From the NCBI GenBank assembly GCA_029224785.1, contig JAQXVF010000021.1:1-41612 (forward strand): a stretch of 41,612 nt of DNA, in the 5' to 3' direction. This document shows positions 34,028-41,612 of the stretch, in pieces. The translations under genes and the position numbers were made by a program. Below the pieces are notes generated by a model that was given only the letters and a program-made list of their open reading frames with translations, made no database searches and had not been told where the DNA came from. This stretch comes from Bacillota bacterium (GTDB lineage Bacteria > Bacillota > Clostridia > Oscillospirales > Oscillospiraceae). How positions within the stretch are numbered: position 1 is the stretch's first letter; each line of letters begins with the position of its first letter.

Positions 34028-36082
34028 ATGATCCGCAAATACAGAACCGGAAATCCATTTCCCACCGAGTCCGTGGTCCGGGAGATTCCCGCTTCTCCGG
34101 GTGTGCTTCCCTATTTTACCCACTCCCGTCTGCCTGACGGCAGACCGGTCCTCACCTATACCATGGCAGATGACGAGCTGGTCTACGGTCTGGGTGAGCA
34201 GGTCCGGGGAATGAATAAGCGAGGCTGGCACTATATCAGTCACGCCACCGATGATGCCATTCACACGGAATCCCGGGTGAGTCTCTACGCCGCCCACAAT
34301 TTTCTGCTGGTTTTCCGGAAAAACACCGGATTTGCCCTGTTTATTGACAATCCCGGCACCGTGGAATACGACGTGGGCTATTCCGAAATCCACACTCTGC
34401 GGATTCTCCTGCCCAACGGAGACAGTGATTTCTACCTGCTGGATGGCAGCACCCCCAAGGAACTGGTTAAGGAGTTCCGCGGTCTGATTGGGCAAAGCTA
34501 TATTCCTCCCCTTTGGGGCATGGGATACGGTCAGAGTCGGTGGGGCTACAAAACGGAGGAGGATTTCCGCCGGATCCGGGACCGTCTTCAGGAGAACGGG
34601 ATCCCTGTGGATGCCATCTACATGGACATTGACTACATGGATCACTATAAGGATTTCACGGTGAATCGCGATGCCATGGATCTGCCCGCCCTGTCCGCGG
34701 AGATGAAGCGGGACGGCATTCGCCTGGTGCCCATCATTGATGCCGGCGTCAAACAGGAAGAGGGGTATTCCGTCTACGACGAGGGTGTGGAAAAAGGCTA
34801 CTTCTGCAAAAAGCCCGATGGAAGCGATTTCATCGGTGCCGTCTGGCCCGGTCTGGCCTGTTTCCCGGATTTTCTCCGCCCGGAGGTCCGGGACTGGTTC
34901 GGAAAGAAGTACAAAATCCTGATGGACATGGGCATCGAAGGCTTCTGGAACGACATGAACGAGCCTGCCATCTTCTACACCCCGGAGCAGATCACCGATG
35001 CCGTGGACCGTATCAGCCTCTACAAGGGCACCCGGGGTATGGTCTTTGAGGATTTCCTCCAGTTCCAGACCGCGCTCCGCAGTGCCGTGGACACGGAATG
35101 CTCTTACAAGCTCTTCTGCCACAGCGTTGACGGCAAGCGGATTCCTCACGAGCAGGTACATAACCTCTACGGCTACAATATGACCCGGGCGGCCGGAGAT
35201 GCCTTCCGGGAGATGGAACCGGACAAGCGGCTGCTGCTGTTCTCCCGGTCCTCCTTCATCGGCAGTCACCGCAGCGGCGGCATCTGGACCGGCGACAACC
35301 ACGCCTGGTGGAGCCACATCCTGCTGTGTCTGCAGCAGATGCCCGGACTGAATATGTGCGGCTATCTCTACTGCGGCTGCGACATCGGCGGCTTCGGTGA
35401 CAACACCACTGAGGACCTGCTGATGCGATGGATCCAGCTTGGCATCTTCACCCCTCTGATGCGCAACCACAACGGAGGAAAGCGGGACCAGGAGCCCTTC
35501 CTGTTCTCCGATCCCAAGGCCTTTGCAGATCTGATCGGCATTCGCTACGGTCTGCTTCCCTACCTGTACAGTGAATTTGTCAAGGCCGCCCTGGGTGACG
35601 AATGCTATTTCCGGCCTCTGGCTCTGGAATTCCCGGAGGACGACCATGCCGCCCACACCGAGGACCAGCTTCTGGTGGGAGACAGCATCATGATTGCCCC
35701 GGTTTACACCCAGAATGCCGTGGGACGCTATGTATATCTTCCCGAGGAAATGCTGCTAATCCGGATGCGCAGCATGGAGGATTTCGACACCCAGGTTCTA
35801 CCGGCCGGCCACCACTATGTGCCCTGCGGTCTGAAGGAAATGATCTTCTTCCTGCGGAAAAACCGGCTGCTGCCCTGCTGCGCCCCCGCCTCCTGCACAG
35901 ACCGGCTGAACCTTTCCGATCTGAAGGTGTTCTGCTTCGGTGACGGGGAATATGCGCTGTATCAGGACGACGGATTTACCACAAACTATACTGACCCTGC
36001 CCATTTCTCCCACATCTGCTGCAGGGATGGCGCACTTTGCTCCGACAACCCCGGTCTGACCCTTACCAAAGCGAATCTATGA
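34028..36082 (+). CDS. Glycoside hydrolase family 31 alpha-glucosidase
   Basis: A 684-residue cytoplasmic enzyme (no signal peptide) expected to remove glucose or a related sugar from alpha-linked oligosaccharides. The N-terminal beta-sandwich spans about 1-150. The catalytic barrel holds the nucleophile D309 in WNDMNEP and the acid/base D423 in WTGDNHAWW, with SRSSFIGSHR before it. The C-terminal sandwich includes QDDGFTTNY near the end. It resembles the compact gut Firmicutes enzymes that act on isomaltose or maltose; exact substrate is not readable. No transporter or sugar regulator of the usual kind accompanies it. Start follows AAAAGGAG. Confidence 0.93.
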   Translation: MIRKYRTGNPFPTESVVREIPASPGVLPYFTHSRLPDGRPVLTYTMADDELVYGLGEQVRGMNKRGWHYISHATDDAIHTESRVSLYAAHNFLLVFRKNTGFALFIDNPGTVEYDVGYSEIHTLRILLPNGDSDFYLLDGSTPKELVKEFRGLIGQSYIPPLWGMGYGQSRWGYKTEEDFRRIRDRLQENGIPVDAIYMDIDYMDHYKDFTVNRDAMDLPALSAEMKRDGIRLVPIIDAGVKQEEGYSVYDEGVEKGYFCKKPDGSDFIGAVWPGLACFPDFLRPEVRDWFGKKYKILMDMGIEGFWNDMNEPAIFYTPEQITDAVDRISLYKGTRGMVFEDFLQFQTALRSAVDTECSYKLFCHSVDGKRIPHEQVHNLYGYNMTRAAGDAFREMEPDKRLLLFSRSSFIGSHRSGGIWTGDNHAWWSHILLCLQQMPGLNMCGYLYCGCDIGGFGDNTTEDLLMRWIQLGIFTPLMRNHNGGKRDQEPFLFSDPKAFADLIGIRYGLLPYLYSEFVKAALGDECYFRPLALEFPEDDHAAHTEDQLLVGDSIMIAPVYTQNAVGRYVYLPEEMLLIRMRSMEDFDTQVLPAGHHYVPCGLKEMIFFLRKNRLLPCCAPASCTDRLNLSDLKVFCFGDGEYALYQDDGFTTNYTDPAHFSHICCRDGALCSDNPGLTLTKANL

Positions 36083-36098
36083 GGAAAGAAGGATCCCC

Positions 36099-36419
36099 AT
36101 GAACGGAAAACCCGGATTTGCCGCCACCGAAATCCAGCGCGGCGTGGCTCTGTACCAAAACACCCCAGGCGCCTGTCTTCTGGATGTACGCACTCCGGAA
36201 GAATATGCTGAGGGCCATATTCCCGGAAGCATCCACTTTCCCCTTTCCCGGATCCAGGCAGGCGATGCTCCCGTTGACAATCCGGATACGCCGCTGTTTG
36301 TGTACTGCCGCAGCGGGAACCGGAGCCGCATGGCTTCCGAAATCCTGACGGACATGGGCTTCGATGAGGTCCGCAACATCGGCGGCATTCTCTCCTGGCA
36401 CGGGGAATTGGAGAAGTAG
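36099..36419 (+). CDS. Rhodanese-domain protein
   Basis: A 106-residue single rhodanese domain. The active-site loop has C70 in VYCRSGNRS, with the usual LLDVRTPEEYAEGHIPGS (27-44) at the front. It can carry persulfide sulfur; the partner is unknown. It lies 16 bases after the glucosidase with AAGAAGGA as ribosome-binding site, probably in the same transcript. Confidence 0.92.
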   Translation: MNGKPGFAATEIQRGVALYQNTPGACLLDVRTPEEYAEGHIPGSIHFPLSRIQAGDAPVDNPDTPLFVYCRSGNRSRMASEILTDMGFDEVRNIGGILSWHGELEK

Positions 36420-36472
36420 GATTCCATCTTCTTTTCAGCTTTCTATCGTATCCTTGGTGGGGAGGTGATTCT

Positions 36473-37153
36473 ATGCGGATTTTGCTTGTGGAAGACGAAG
36501 TGGGACTATCTGATGCCCTTGTGCATATGCTGAAGGTCAACAGCTACTCCGTCATGGCCGTCTACGACGGAGAAAGCGGTCTGTTCGAAGCTCTGACCGG
36601 CACTTACGACGCGGTGATCCTGGATGTGATGCTGCCGAAGATGGACGGGATTTCCGTGCTGCAGCAGCTCCGTGCCGAGAAGATCCGGACCCCCGTGATC
36701 CTGCTGACCGCCCGTTCCTCTCTGGATGACCGGGTTGAGGGCCTGGATTCCGGCGCGGATTATTACCTGACCAAGCCCTTTGCCACCCGGGAGCTTCTGG
36801 CCTGTCTGCGGGCAGTGCTTCGACGGCCCGATGCGCTCCGGGAGGACGATCCCCAGTTCGGTGACCTGGTGCTGCAGGCATCCCAGGGCTGTGTTTCCTG
36901 CTCCGCCACCGGGAAAAGCATCCGCGTCAGCGCCAAAGAGCTGCACCTTTTGCAGATCCTGATGGCCGAAAAAGGAAACATCGTCCCGAAGGACACCCTG
37001 TTGGACCGGATATGGGGATTGGAAAGCAGCGTCGAATACAACAATTTGGAGGTTTACGTCTCCTTCGTGCGCAAAAAACTGTCCCATATCGGTTCCCGGG
37101 TTACCATTCGATCCACCCGGGGGCTGGGATACTCCGTTGAGGTACAGCCATGA
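36473..37153 (+). CDS. OmpR-family response regulator
   Basis: A 226-residue regulator: receiver domain with D51 (LDVMLPKMDG) and the Lys of LTKPF, then a winged helix ending in VEYNNLEVYVSFVRKKL and STRGLGYSVE. It follows GGGAGGTGA. The kinase gene overlaps its stop as ATGA. It lies 53 bases after the rhodanese gene with no terminator between. Confidence 0.94.
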   Translation: MRILLVEDEVGLSDALVHMLKVNSYSVMAVYDGESGLFEALTGTYDAVILDVMLPKMDGISVLQQLRAEKIRTPVILLTARSSLDDRVEGLDSGADYYLTKPFATRELLACLRAVLRRPDALREDDPQFGDLVLQASQGCVSCSATGKSIRVSAKELHLLQILMAEKGNIVPKDTLLDRIWGLESSVEYNNLEVYVSFVRKKLSHIGSRVTIRSTRGLGYSVEVQP

Positions 37154-38394
37154 TTCAGAAACTGAAAAAGAAAATGGTTGCAGCCATCATGTTCTACATC
37201 ACACTGATCATCCTGGTTCTGCTGCTTCTCATCAGCATTGTGCCCTTCATACGGGAATACCGGGATGTGAAAAACACCCTCCTCCACAAGGCTGTGGACC
37301 TGAATCCTGCAGCCCCCTCGGGACAAATCGATCGAAAACCGGGAAACGAGGAGAAGACCGGCGGAAACCGGAAAAAGGACGGCGAATCTGCCGCGTTTTT
37401 CCTGGAGGCGGTTTTCAACGAAAATGGGGAACTCCTCTTCTGGAACAGCAACCGGACCGGGTACTATGAAGCCGTCGACGTACTGGAATTTCAGGCTGCC
37501 GTTTCGGAGAAAGGGCAGGAATTCGGCATTTACAACCAATCCTATTACCTCTACCGGACCTTCCCGAACCATTCCATCCTCCTGATCCAGGACAACAGCA
37601 TCAGTTTTCACAATCTGCTTGTGACCCTGATGGTCACGGCTGTCTCCTGTGCCGCCGCCTGGGTGCTGCTGCTGTTTTTAAGCATCTGGATGGTCCGGCG
37701 GATGACCGCTCCCATTGCAGACGCTTTCCAAAAGCAGCGGCAGTTCATCTCCGATGCCGGGCATGAGCTGAAAACCCCGGTGGCCGTCATCAGCGCCAAC
37801 GCCGATGTGCTTCAGAATGAGGTGGGAGAGAACCGCTGGCTCTCCTACATCCGCCAGGAGACCGTCCGAATGGACGATCTGATCCGGAATCTGATGCTGC
37901 TGACCCAGATGGATGATCGGGAAAACCGGGACGTTCACTCCGATTTTGACCTGAGTGAGACCGTGGAAGGCGCCGCCCTTCCCTTTGAATCCCTGGCTTT
38001 CGAGCGAAGGATCTCCATGGAAATGCAGGTTGCGCCTGGAATTTCCCTCCGGGGTAACCCGTCGGAGATCTGCCAGTTGGTGGGCATTCTGCTGAGCAAC
38101 GCCATCGAGTACGGTGACGAAGGCGGCACCATCCGCATCACGCTGACCCAGCAGCATAAAAAAGCGGTGCTCAGCGTTCTGAACACCGGCATCGGCATCG
38201 CCCCCGGGGAGCTGGAGCGGATCTTTGACCGGTTCTACCGTGTGGACAAAGACCGCAGCCGCAAGACCGGAAACTATGGTCTCGGCCTTTCCATCGCCAT
38301 GGAGATCGCCCTGCACCATCACGCCGAGCTTCACGCCGAAAGCGAATACGGAAAGTGGGCGGATTTCCGCTGCACTTTCCCTGTCCAATGCTGA
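37150..38394 (+). CDS. Two-component sensor histidine kinase
   Basis: A 414-residue membrane kinase, partner of the preceding regulator. Two membrane helices (about 10-34 and 155-182) enclose a small extracellular domain of about 120 residues. No clear HAMP domain is seen: the phospho-acceptor H205 (DAGHELKTPVAV) follows the second helix by only about 20 residues. The ATPase domain has NAIEYGDEGG (about 316-325), the NTGIGIAPGELERIFDRFYR region and GLGLSIA. The signal is unknown; the short layout resembles VanS- or CiaH-like sensors. Confidence 0.93.
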   Translation: MIQKLKKKMVAAIMFYITLIILVLLLLISIVPFIREYRDVKNTLLHKAVDLNPAAPSGQIDRKPGNEEKTGGNRKKDGESAAFFLEAVFNENGELLFWNSNRTGYYEAVDVLEFQAAVSEKGQEFGIYNQSYYLYRTFPNHSILLIQDNSISFHNLLVTLMVTAVSCAAAWVLLLFLSIWMVRRMTAPIADAFQKQRQFISDAGHELKTPVAVISANADVLQNEVGENRWLSYIRQETVRMDDLIRNLMLLTQMDDRENRDVHSDFDLSETVEGAALPFESLAFERRISMEMQVAPGISLRGNPSEICQLVGILLSNAIEYGDEGGTIRITLTQQHKKAVLSVLNTGIGIAPGELERIFDRFYRVDKDRSRKTGNYGLGLSIAMEIALHHHAELHAESEYGKWADFRCTFPVQC

Positions 38395-38399
38395 AAAAC

Positions 38400-38423
38400 A
38401 GGCAAATGCATCTGCATTTGCCT
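38400..38423. repeat. Near-perfect palindrome after the kinase gene
   Basis: AGGCAAATGCA and TGCATTTGCCT flank TC: an 11-bp inverted repeat with almost no loop, just after the kinase stop. Without a T run it is not a normal terminator. It may cooperate with the strong terminator 10 bases downstream. Confidence 0.65.
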
Positions 38424-38433
38424 CAGACTGTCG

Positions 38434-38465
38434 AAAAAGGACTGCGCAGCCGCGCAGTCCTTTTT
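38434..38465. terminator. Bidirectional terminator
   Basis: AAAAAGGACTGCGC and GCGCAGTCCTTTTT form a 14-bp perfect stem around AGCC. The A and T runs on both sides let it stop transcripts from both directions, between the kinase and the convergent membrane protein. Confidence 0.95.
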
Positions 38466-38467
38466 CC

Positions 38468-39136
38468 TTAGTTATCTTGATTGTCTCCCACCGGGTGCCA
38501 CTGAGGTCTGCCGGGAATGCCTTCACCCTGCCGGGGCGGCATTCCGCCATCCTTGCTGCGCAGGGCAAACACAAAAATCGGGGTCAGGAATGTAAACAGG
38601 ACGGAAAGCACCAGCAGTACCACCGCATCGGCAGGTACGCAGGAAAGGTACAGGTCGTAGCAGCACATATAGGTCAGCACAGTCTTCGCCACTGCCAGCA
38701 CCGTCCGTGCAGCAAACGCGCAGAAAAGGATCTGGAAACAGATCGCATTGTCCGGCGTCAGGAAAAGGGTATCATTCCGCAGGGCATTGACGATGCCGCC
38801 GGCGATCAGGATCCCCGTACAGACGAACATGACTGCAGATAGGACGAGGCACAGGATCTCCTCCCACAAAAGGATTTTCCTTCTGTTTTTGTTCTCTGCC
38901 CGGGCGATGTAACGGTACTGATCCGACACGCAGCCCAGCACCCACCGGTTCAGCACCGGGATCCATGCCATCCAGCTTTTGTGGATTCCTCTGCGGCGGG
39001 CAAGGGAATACAGGCCGATGCTATAGAGAAGATAGCGGATCAGCCCCCACAGCCCGCCAAAGGCAAACAGGGCGGATACAATTCTTGTGATGATCTCGGG
39101 TCCGTATATCGTGCTGTAATACCACACTTGATTCAT
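38468..39136 (-). CDS. Hypothetical multi-pass membrane protein
   Basis: A 222-residue protein of no recognised family. The start at 39136 follows AAAGGAGGT; the open frame continues upstream without a good start. Four hydrophobic segments are visible: about 18-40, 90-115, 125-155 and 170-200. A basic loop (SLARRRGIHKSW) and a KNRRK stretch lie on the inside. The region GLYSLARRRGIHKSWMAWIPVLN looks like a motif shared by several uncharacterised Firmicutes membrane proteins in which a basic loop precedes WxxWxP. The C-terminus is polar with Pro and Gln. Function unknown. Confidence 0.8.
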   Translation of the reverse strand: MNQVWYYSTIYGPEIITRIVSALFAFGGLWGLIRYLLYSIGLYSLARRRGIHKSWMAWIPVLNRWVLGCVSDQYRYIARAENKNRRKILLWEEILCLVLSAVMFVCTGILIAGGIVNALRNDTLFLTPDNAICFQILFCAFAARTVLAVAKTVLTYMCCYDLYLSCVPADAVVLLVLSVLFTFLTPIFVFALRSKDGGMPPRQGEGIPGRPQWHPVGDNQDN

Positions 39137-39163
39137 GGCGGCACCTCCTTTTTCTGAAAGTGT

Positions 39164-39202
39164 ACCACAGCTTTCCGTTTTTTTCAATCAAAAAGCTGTG
39201 GT
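39164..39202. terminator. Inverted repeat between htpG and the membrane protein
   Basis: ACCACAGCTTT (39164-39174) and AAAGCTGTGGT (39192-39202) form an 11-bp stem with a 17-base loop rich in T. On the minus strand it follows htpG but lacks a strong T run, so termination may be incomplete. Confidence 0.6.
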
Positions 39203-39207
39203 TCCTT

Positions 39208-41097
39208 TTATTTCATCAGCTTGCAAACCAGCGCGGTGTAGGCCGCCGGATCCTCCAGCGGCAGATCTGCCATCAGCTCCGCCTGGCCGTAGAGAAGCCG
39301 GGCATAGTCTGCCGCCTTCTCCGGATCGGAAACCATGGCCTCTTCCATGGCCGTTACCGCTTCGTGATCCGCATTCAGCTCCAGGATCCGGCCCACAGGG
39401 AAGGCCATATCCGGATTCACCCGCTTCATATACTTCTCCATTTCGAAACTCATTCCGGCATCCGGTGTCATGCAGGCGGCAAAGGCACCCAGGTTGGCAG
39501 AAAGCCGGACTTCCTTTACCAGATCTCCCAGAGTGTCCTTGACAAAGGTCAGAAGGCTCTTCATCTCTTCTGCCTTGGCATCCATTTCCTTCTTCTCTTC
39601 CTCGGATTGAAGCTCCAGATCCTCGGTCACCACGTTGCAGAACTTCTTCTCCCCGTAGGTCATCAGGGTCTGGGGGACAAATTCATCCACCTCATCGCCA
39701 AAGAGCAGCACATCGTATCCCTTTCCGTCCAACGCAGTCACCTGAGGCAGCTTGGACAGACGGTCTGCGCTTTCGCCGGGCGCATAGTAGATCTTCTCCT
39801 GGCCCTCTGCCATGGAATCCACATACTCCTTCAGCGTGATGAGCTTCTGCTGGCGGTTGGAGTAGAACAGCAGCAGGTCCTGGCAGGCATCCTTGTGAGC
39901 GCCGTAGTCTCCCACGCATCCGTACTTCACCTGTCTGCCGAAGGCTTCATAGAACTGCAGATACTTCTCCCGGTCATTTTCCAGCATGGACAGCAATTCG
40001 CTTTTGATCTTCTTTTCGATGTTCCGGGCAATGATGCTGACCTGGCGGTTGTGCTGCAGCATCTCACGGCTGATGTTCAGGGAAAGATCCTGAGAGTCCA
40101 CCACGCCCCGCACAAAGCGGAAATGCTCCGGCAGCAGCTCCTCGCAATTGTCCATAATCATCACGCCGGAGGAATAGAGCTGCAGGCCTTGTTTGTAGTC
40201 CTTGGTATAAAAATCGTAAGGCGCCTTGCCCGGGATAAACAGCAGCGCCCTGAAGGACACCGTTCCTTCCGCGTTCATATGAATGGTCCGCAGGGGCTTG
40301 TTGAAATCGTAGAATTTCTCCCGGTAGAAGCGCTCATACTCCTCCTCCCCAACCTCCTTGGGGTTCTTCTGCCACAGCGGCACCATGGAGTTCAGCGTAT
40401 CCCAATCCTGATAGCTCTCATACTCCGGCTTGTCCTCGGGGCAGTCTTCCTTCAGACGGCTCTTGGTGACCATCATACGGATGGGGTAACGGATATAATC
40501 GGAGTATTTGTGCACCAGCTCCCGAAGCTTATACTCTTCCAGGAACTCGCTGTACTTTTCGTCCTCGGTATCCGCTTTCAGGGTCATGATGATATCCGTA
40601 CCGGCAGCATCCCGGGTGGTCTCCTCCATGGTGTACCCGTCGGAGCCGTTGGAAGTCCACAGGTAGGCCTGCTCGGAGCCATATTTCTTCGAAATCACAC
40701 TGACAGAGTCCGCCACCATGAACGCAGAATAGAAGCCCACACCGAACTGACCGATGATGTCGATATCCTCCTGCTTTTCCATGGCCTGCTTGAAGCCCAG
40801 GGAGCCGGACTTGCAGATGGTGCCCAGGTTCTCCTCCATCTCCTGCCGGTCCATGCCGATGCCGTTGTCGGACACCGTCAGACGGCGGGCATCCTTGTCC
40901 ACGGACAGGGTGATGGCAAAGTCTCCCCGACTCAGGCCCACCTTGTCATCGGTCAGGGCCGTGTATGCCAGCTTGTCAATGGCATCGGAGGCGTTGGAGA
41001 TAATCTCCCGAAGGAAGATCTCCTGGTGGGTATAAATAGAGTGAATCATCAAGTCCAACAGTCTCTGCGATTCTGCCTTAAATTGATGTTTTTCCAT
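39208..41097 (-). CDS. htpG: Molecular chaperone HtpG (bacterial Hsp90)
   Basis: A 629-residue ATP-dependent chaperone. The N-terminal GHKL ATPase has SNASDAIDKL, DNGIGM and GQFGVGFYSAF; the middle domain has the client/ATP residues in REMLQ and the expected SQDLSLNISRE; the dimerisation domain follows. The start at 41097 lies after AAAGGATG; a start seven codons earlier is less likely. A CIRCE operator and a sigma-A promoter lie directly upstream, so it should be under HrcA heat-shock control. In Bacillus subtilis htpG is not in the CIRCE regulon, so this wiring differs. Confidence 0.97.
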   Translation of the reverse strand: MEKHQFKAESQRLLDLMIHSIYTHQEIFLREIISNASDAIDKLAYTALTDDKVGLSRGDFAITLSVDKDARRLTVSDNGIGMDRQEMEENLGTICKSGSLGFKQAMEKQEDIDIIGQFGVGFYSAFMVADSVSVISKKYGSEQAYLWTSNGSDGYTMEETTRDAAGTDIIMTLKADTEDEKYSEFLEEYKLRELVHKYSDYIRYPIRMMVTKSRLKEDCPEDKPEYESYQDWDTLNSMVPLWQKNPKEVGEEEYERFYREKFYDFNKPLRTIHMNAEGTVSFRALLFIPGKAPYDFYTKDYKQGLQLYSSGVMIMDNCEELLPEHFRFVRGVVDSQDLSLNISREMLQHNRQVSIIARNIEKKIKSELLSMLENDREKYLQFYEAFGRQVKYGCVGDYGAHKDACQDLLLFYSNRQQKLITLKEYVDSMAEGQEKIYYAPGESADRLSKLPQVTALDGKGYDVLLFGDEVDEFVPQTLMTYGEKKFCNVVTEDLELQSEEEKKEMDAKAEEMKSLLTFVKDTLGDLVKEVRLSANLGAFAACMTPDAGMSFEMEKYMKRVNPDMAFPVGRILELNADHEAVTAMEEAMVSDPEKAADYARLLYGQAELMADLPLEDPAAYTALVCKLMK

Positions 41098-41119
41098 AAT
41101 TACACATCCTTTTATCATC

Positions 41120-41146
41120 TTAGCACTCGATACCTATGAGTGCTAA
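41120..41146 (-). promoter_or_regulatory. CIRCE operator (HrcA binding site)
   Basis: TTAGCACTC, a 9-base spacer (GATACCTAT) and GAGTGCTAA: an exact match to the consensus CIRCE element. It lies between the -10 box and the start of htpG, so HrcA would block transcription and release it on heat shock. Confidence 0.97.
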
Positions 41147-41150
41147 ACGT

Positions 41151-41178
41151 ATTATAGCGCAGTTCCGGCAAAAAGCAA
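41151..41178 (-). promoter_or_regulatory. Sigma-A promoter of htpG
   Basis: Minus-strand -10 TATAAT (41151-41156) and -35 TTGCTT (41173-41178) with a 16-bp spacer. The CIRCE element begins five bases downstream of the -10 box, covering the transcription start. Confidence 0.8.
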
Positions 41179-41258
41179 GTCCTAAAGCAGAAATTCTTAA
41201 TTTGTTCACACTTCTTCCCTGATATACATTATAATGAACTCCAAAAGGGGGATGTGTT

Positions 41259-41612
41259 ATGAAAAAACTGCTTGCTCTGACATTCGCTTTGATTTTGCTG
41301 GCAGGATGCTCCGGGCAAAATAATCCTTCGGCAACCACAGAATCGTCAGCTTCCTCTGCACCGTCAGCCCCTGCCTCCGCTTCCGAAACCACAGTTCCCG
41401 TCACACCGACAACAGAAGATACAACCGCCCCTACGGCAGACACACAGGCAGAACCTTCTGAAACGAAACCGCATTCTCCGGCTTCTTTCTGGAAAGAAGA
41501 GAAACAGGAAAACGGAGAAACGAGAATCATCCTGCCGGAAACCATCGAAAATGAAACGTCTCTTTATATATTAGGCGGAAAGATGTACATTTCCTGTCAG
41601 AATCTCGGTGAA
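41259..41612 (+). CDS. Lipoprotein, N-terminal part (cut by window edge)
   Basis: The first 118 codons of a lipoprotein. The signal peptide is MKKLLALTFALILLAGC with a perfect lipobox (LLAGC). A low-complexity Ser/Thr/Ala/Pro stretch spans about 24-75. A folded region then begins (SFWKEEKQENGETRIILPE). The gene starts after GGGGGATG and a -10 TATAAT at 41230-41235. It shares the lipobox-plus-Ser/Thr-tail plan with the lipoprotein at 3668. Function unknown. Confidence 0.88.
   Translation, partial: MKKLLALTFALILLAGCSGQNNPSATTESSASSAPSAPASASETTVPVTPTTEDTTAPTADTQAEPSETKPHSPASFWKEEKQENGETRIILPETIENETSLYILGGKMYISCQNLGE

Noticed and set aside
1..41612. CRISPR arrays, rRNA and tRNA genes
   Set aside because: I saw no regularly spaced repeats and no cloverleaf or rRNA-like stretch, though tRNA detection by eye is limited.

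Overview
The window comes from a low-to-moderate-GC Gram-positive anaerobe, most likely a gut member of the Clostridia (Oscillospiraceae/Ruminococcaceae-like). Pointers are the shared group II ECF transporter module (ecfA1-ecfA2-ecfT-truA), WhiA, a ClpE-type unfoldase, an HrcA/CIRCE-type operator, DUF1292, DUF4317 and DUF1385 proteins, lipoproteins with Ser/Thr/Pro-rich tails, and near-consensus sigma-A promoters with 17-bp spacers. Core genes are visibly G+C-richer than the first 1.8 kb, which carries integrase genes. The taxonomic placement is inference from gene content, not a database match.

Layout. Positions 1-1790 are the end of an integrated element: the last 50 codons of one tyrosine recombinase, a second complete and related recombinase, and a downstream stretch with an 11-base tandem repeat and hairpins that may be the attachment region. 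Positions 2014-6330 hold short units: a cation efflux transporter behind a structured leader with a terminator just before its ribosome-binding site, a four-cluster ferredoxin, a small lipoprotein, and a two-gene unit. That unit joins an orotidine-phosphate-decarboxylase-like protein that has lost its catalytic residues to a histidine phosphatase fused to an acetyltransferase-like domain. Positions 6333-15620 are one leftward run: bifunctional penicillin-binding protein, RNA methyltransferase, ecfA1, ecfA2, ecfT, truA and a ClpE-type AAA+ ATPase.

Positions 15910-18303 run rightward: a DUF1292 protein, a probable 6S RNA with its own terminator, and a membrane-anchored parvulin foldase. Positions 18312-28396 are a ten-gene leftward run: propeller-like lipoprotein, response regulator, sensor kinase, DUF1385 membrane protein, prmC, recA, recX, rimO, pgsA and a DUF4317 protein, many overlapping by a few bases. 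Upstream of it lies murB-whiA-dnaE (28458-33740). A divergent rightward unit (34028-38394) holds a GH31 alpha-glucosidase, a rhodanese and a second two-component system. The window closes with a small membrane protein, htpG under a perfect CIRCE operator, and the start of another lipoprotein.

Most of the window is ordinary core genome: cell wall (PBP, murB), replication and repair (dnaE, recA, recX), translation factors and RNA modification (prmC, rimO, truA), vitamin uptake energising (ecfA1A2T) and protein quality control (clpE, htpG, foldase). The less ordinary parts are the pseudo-decarboxylase/phosphatase pair, the attenuator-like leader of the efflux gene, the cysteine-rich insertions in the penicillin-binding protein, and the tandem integrases.
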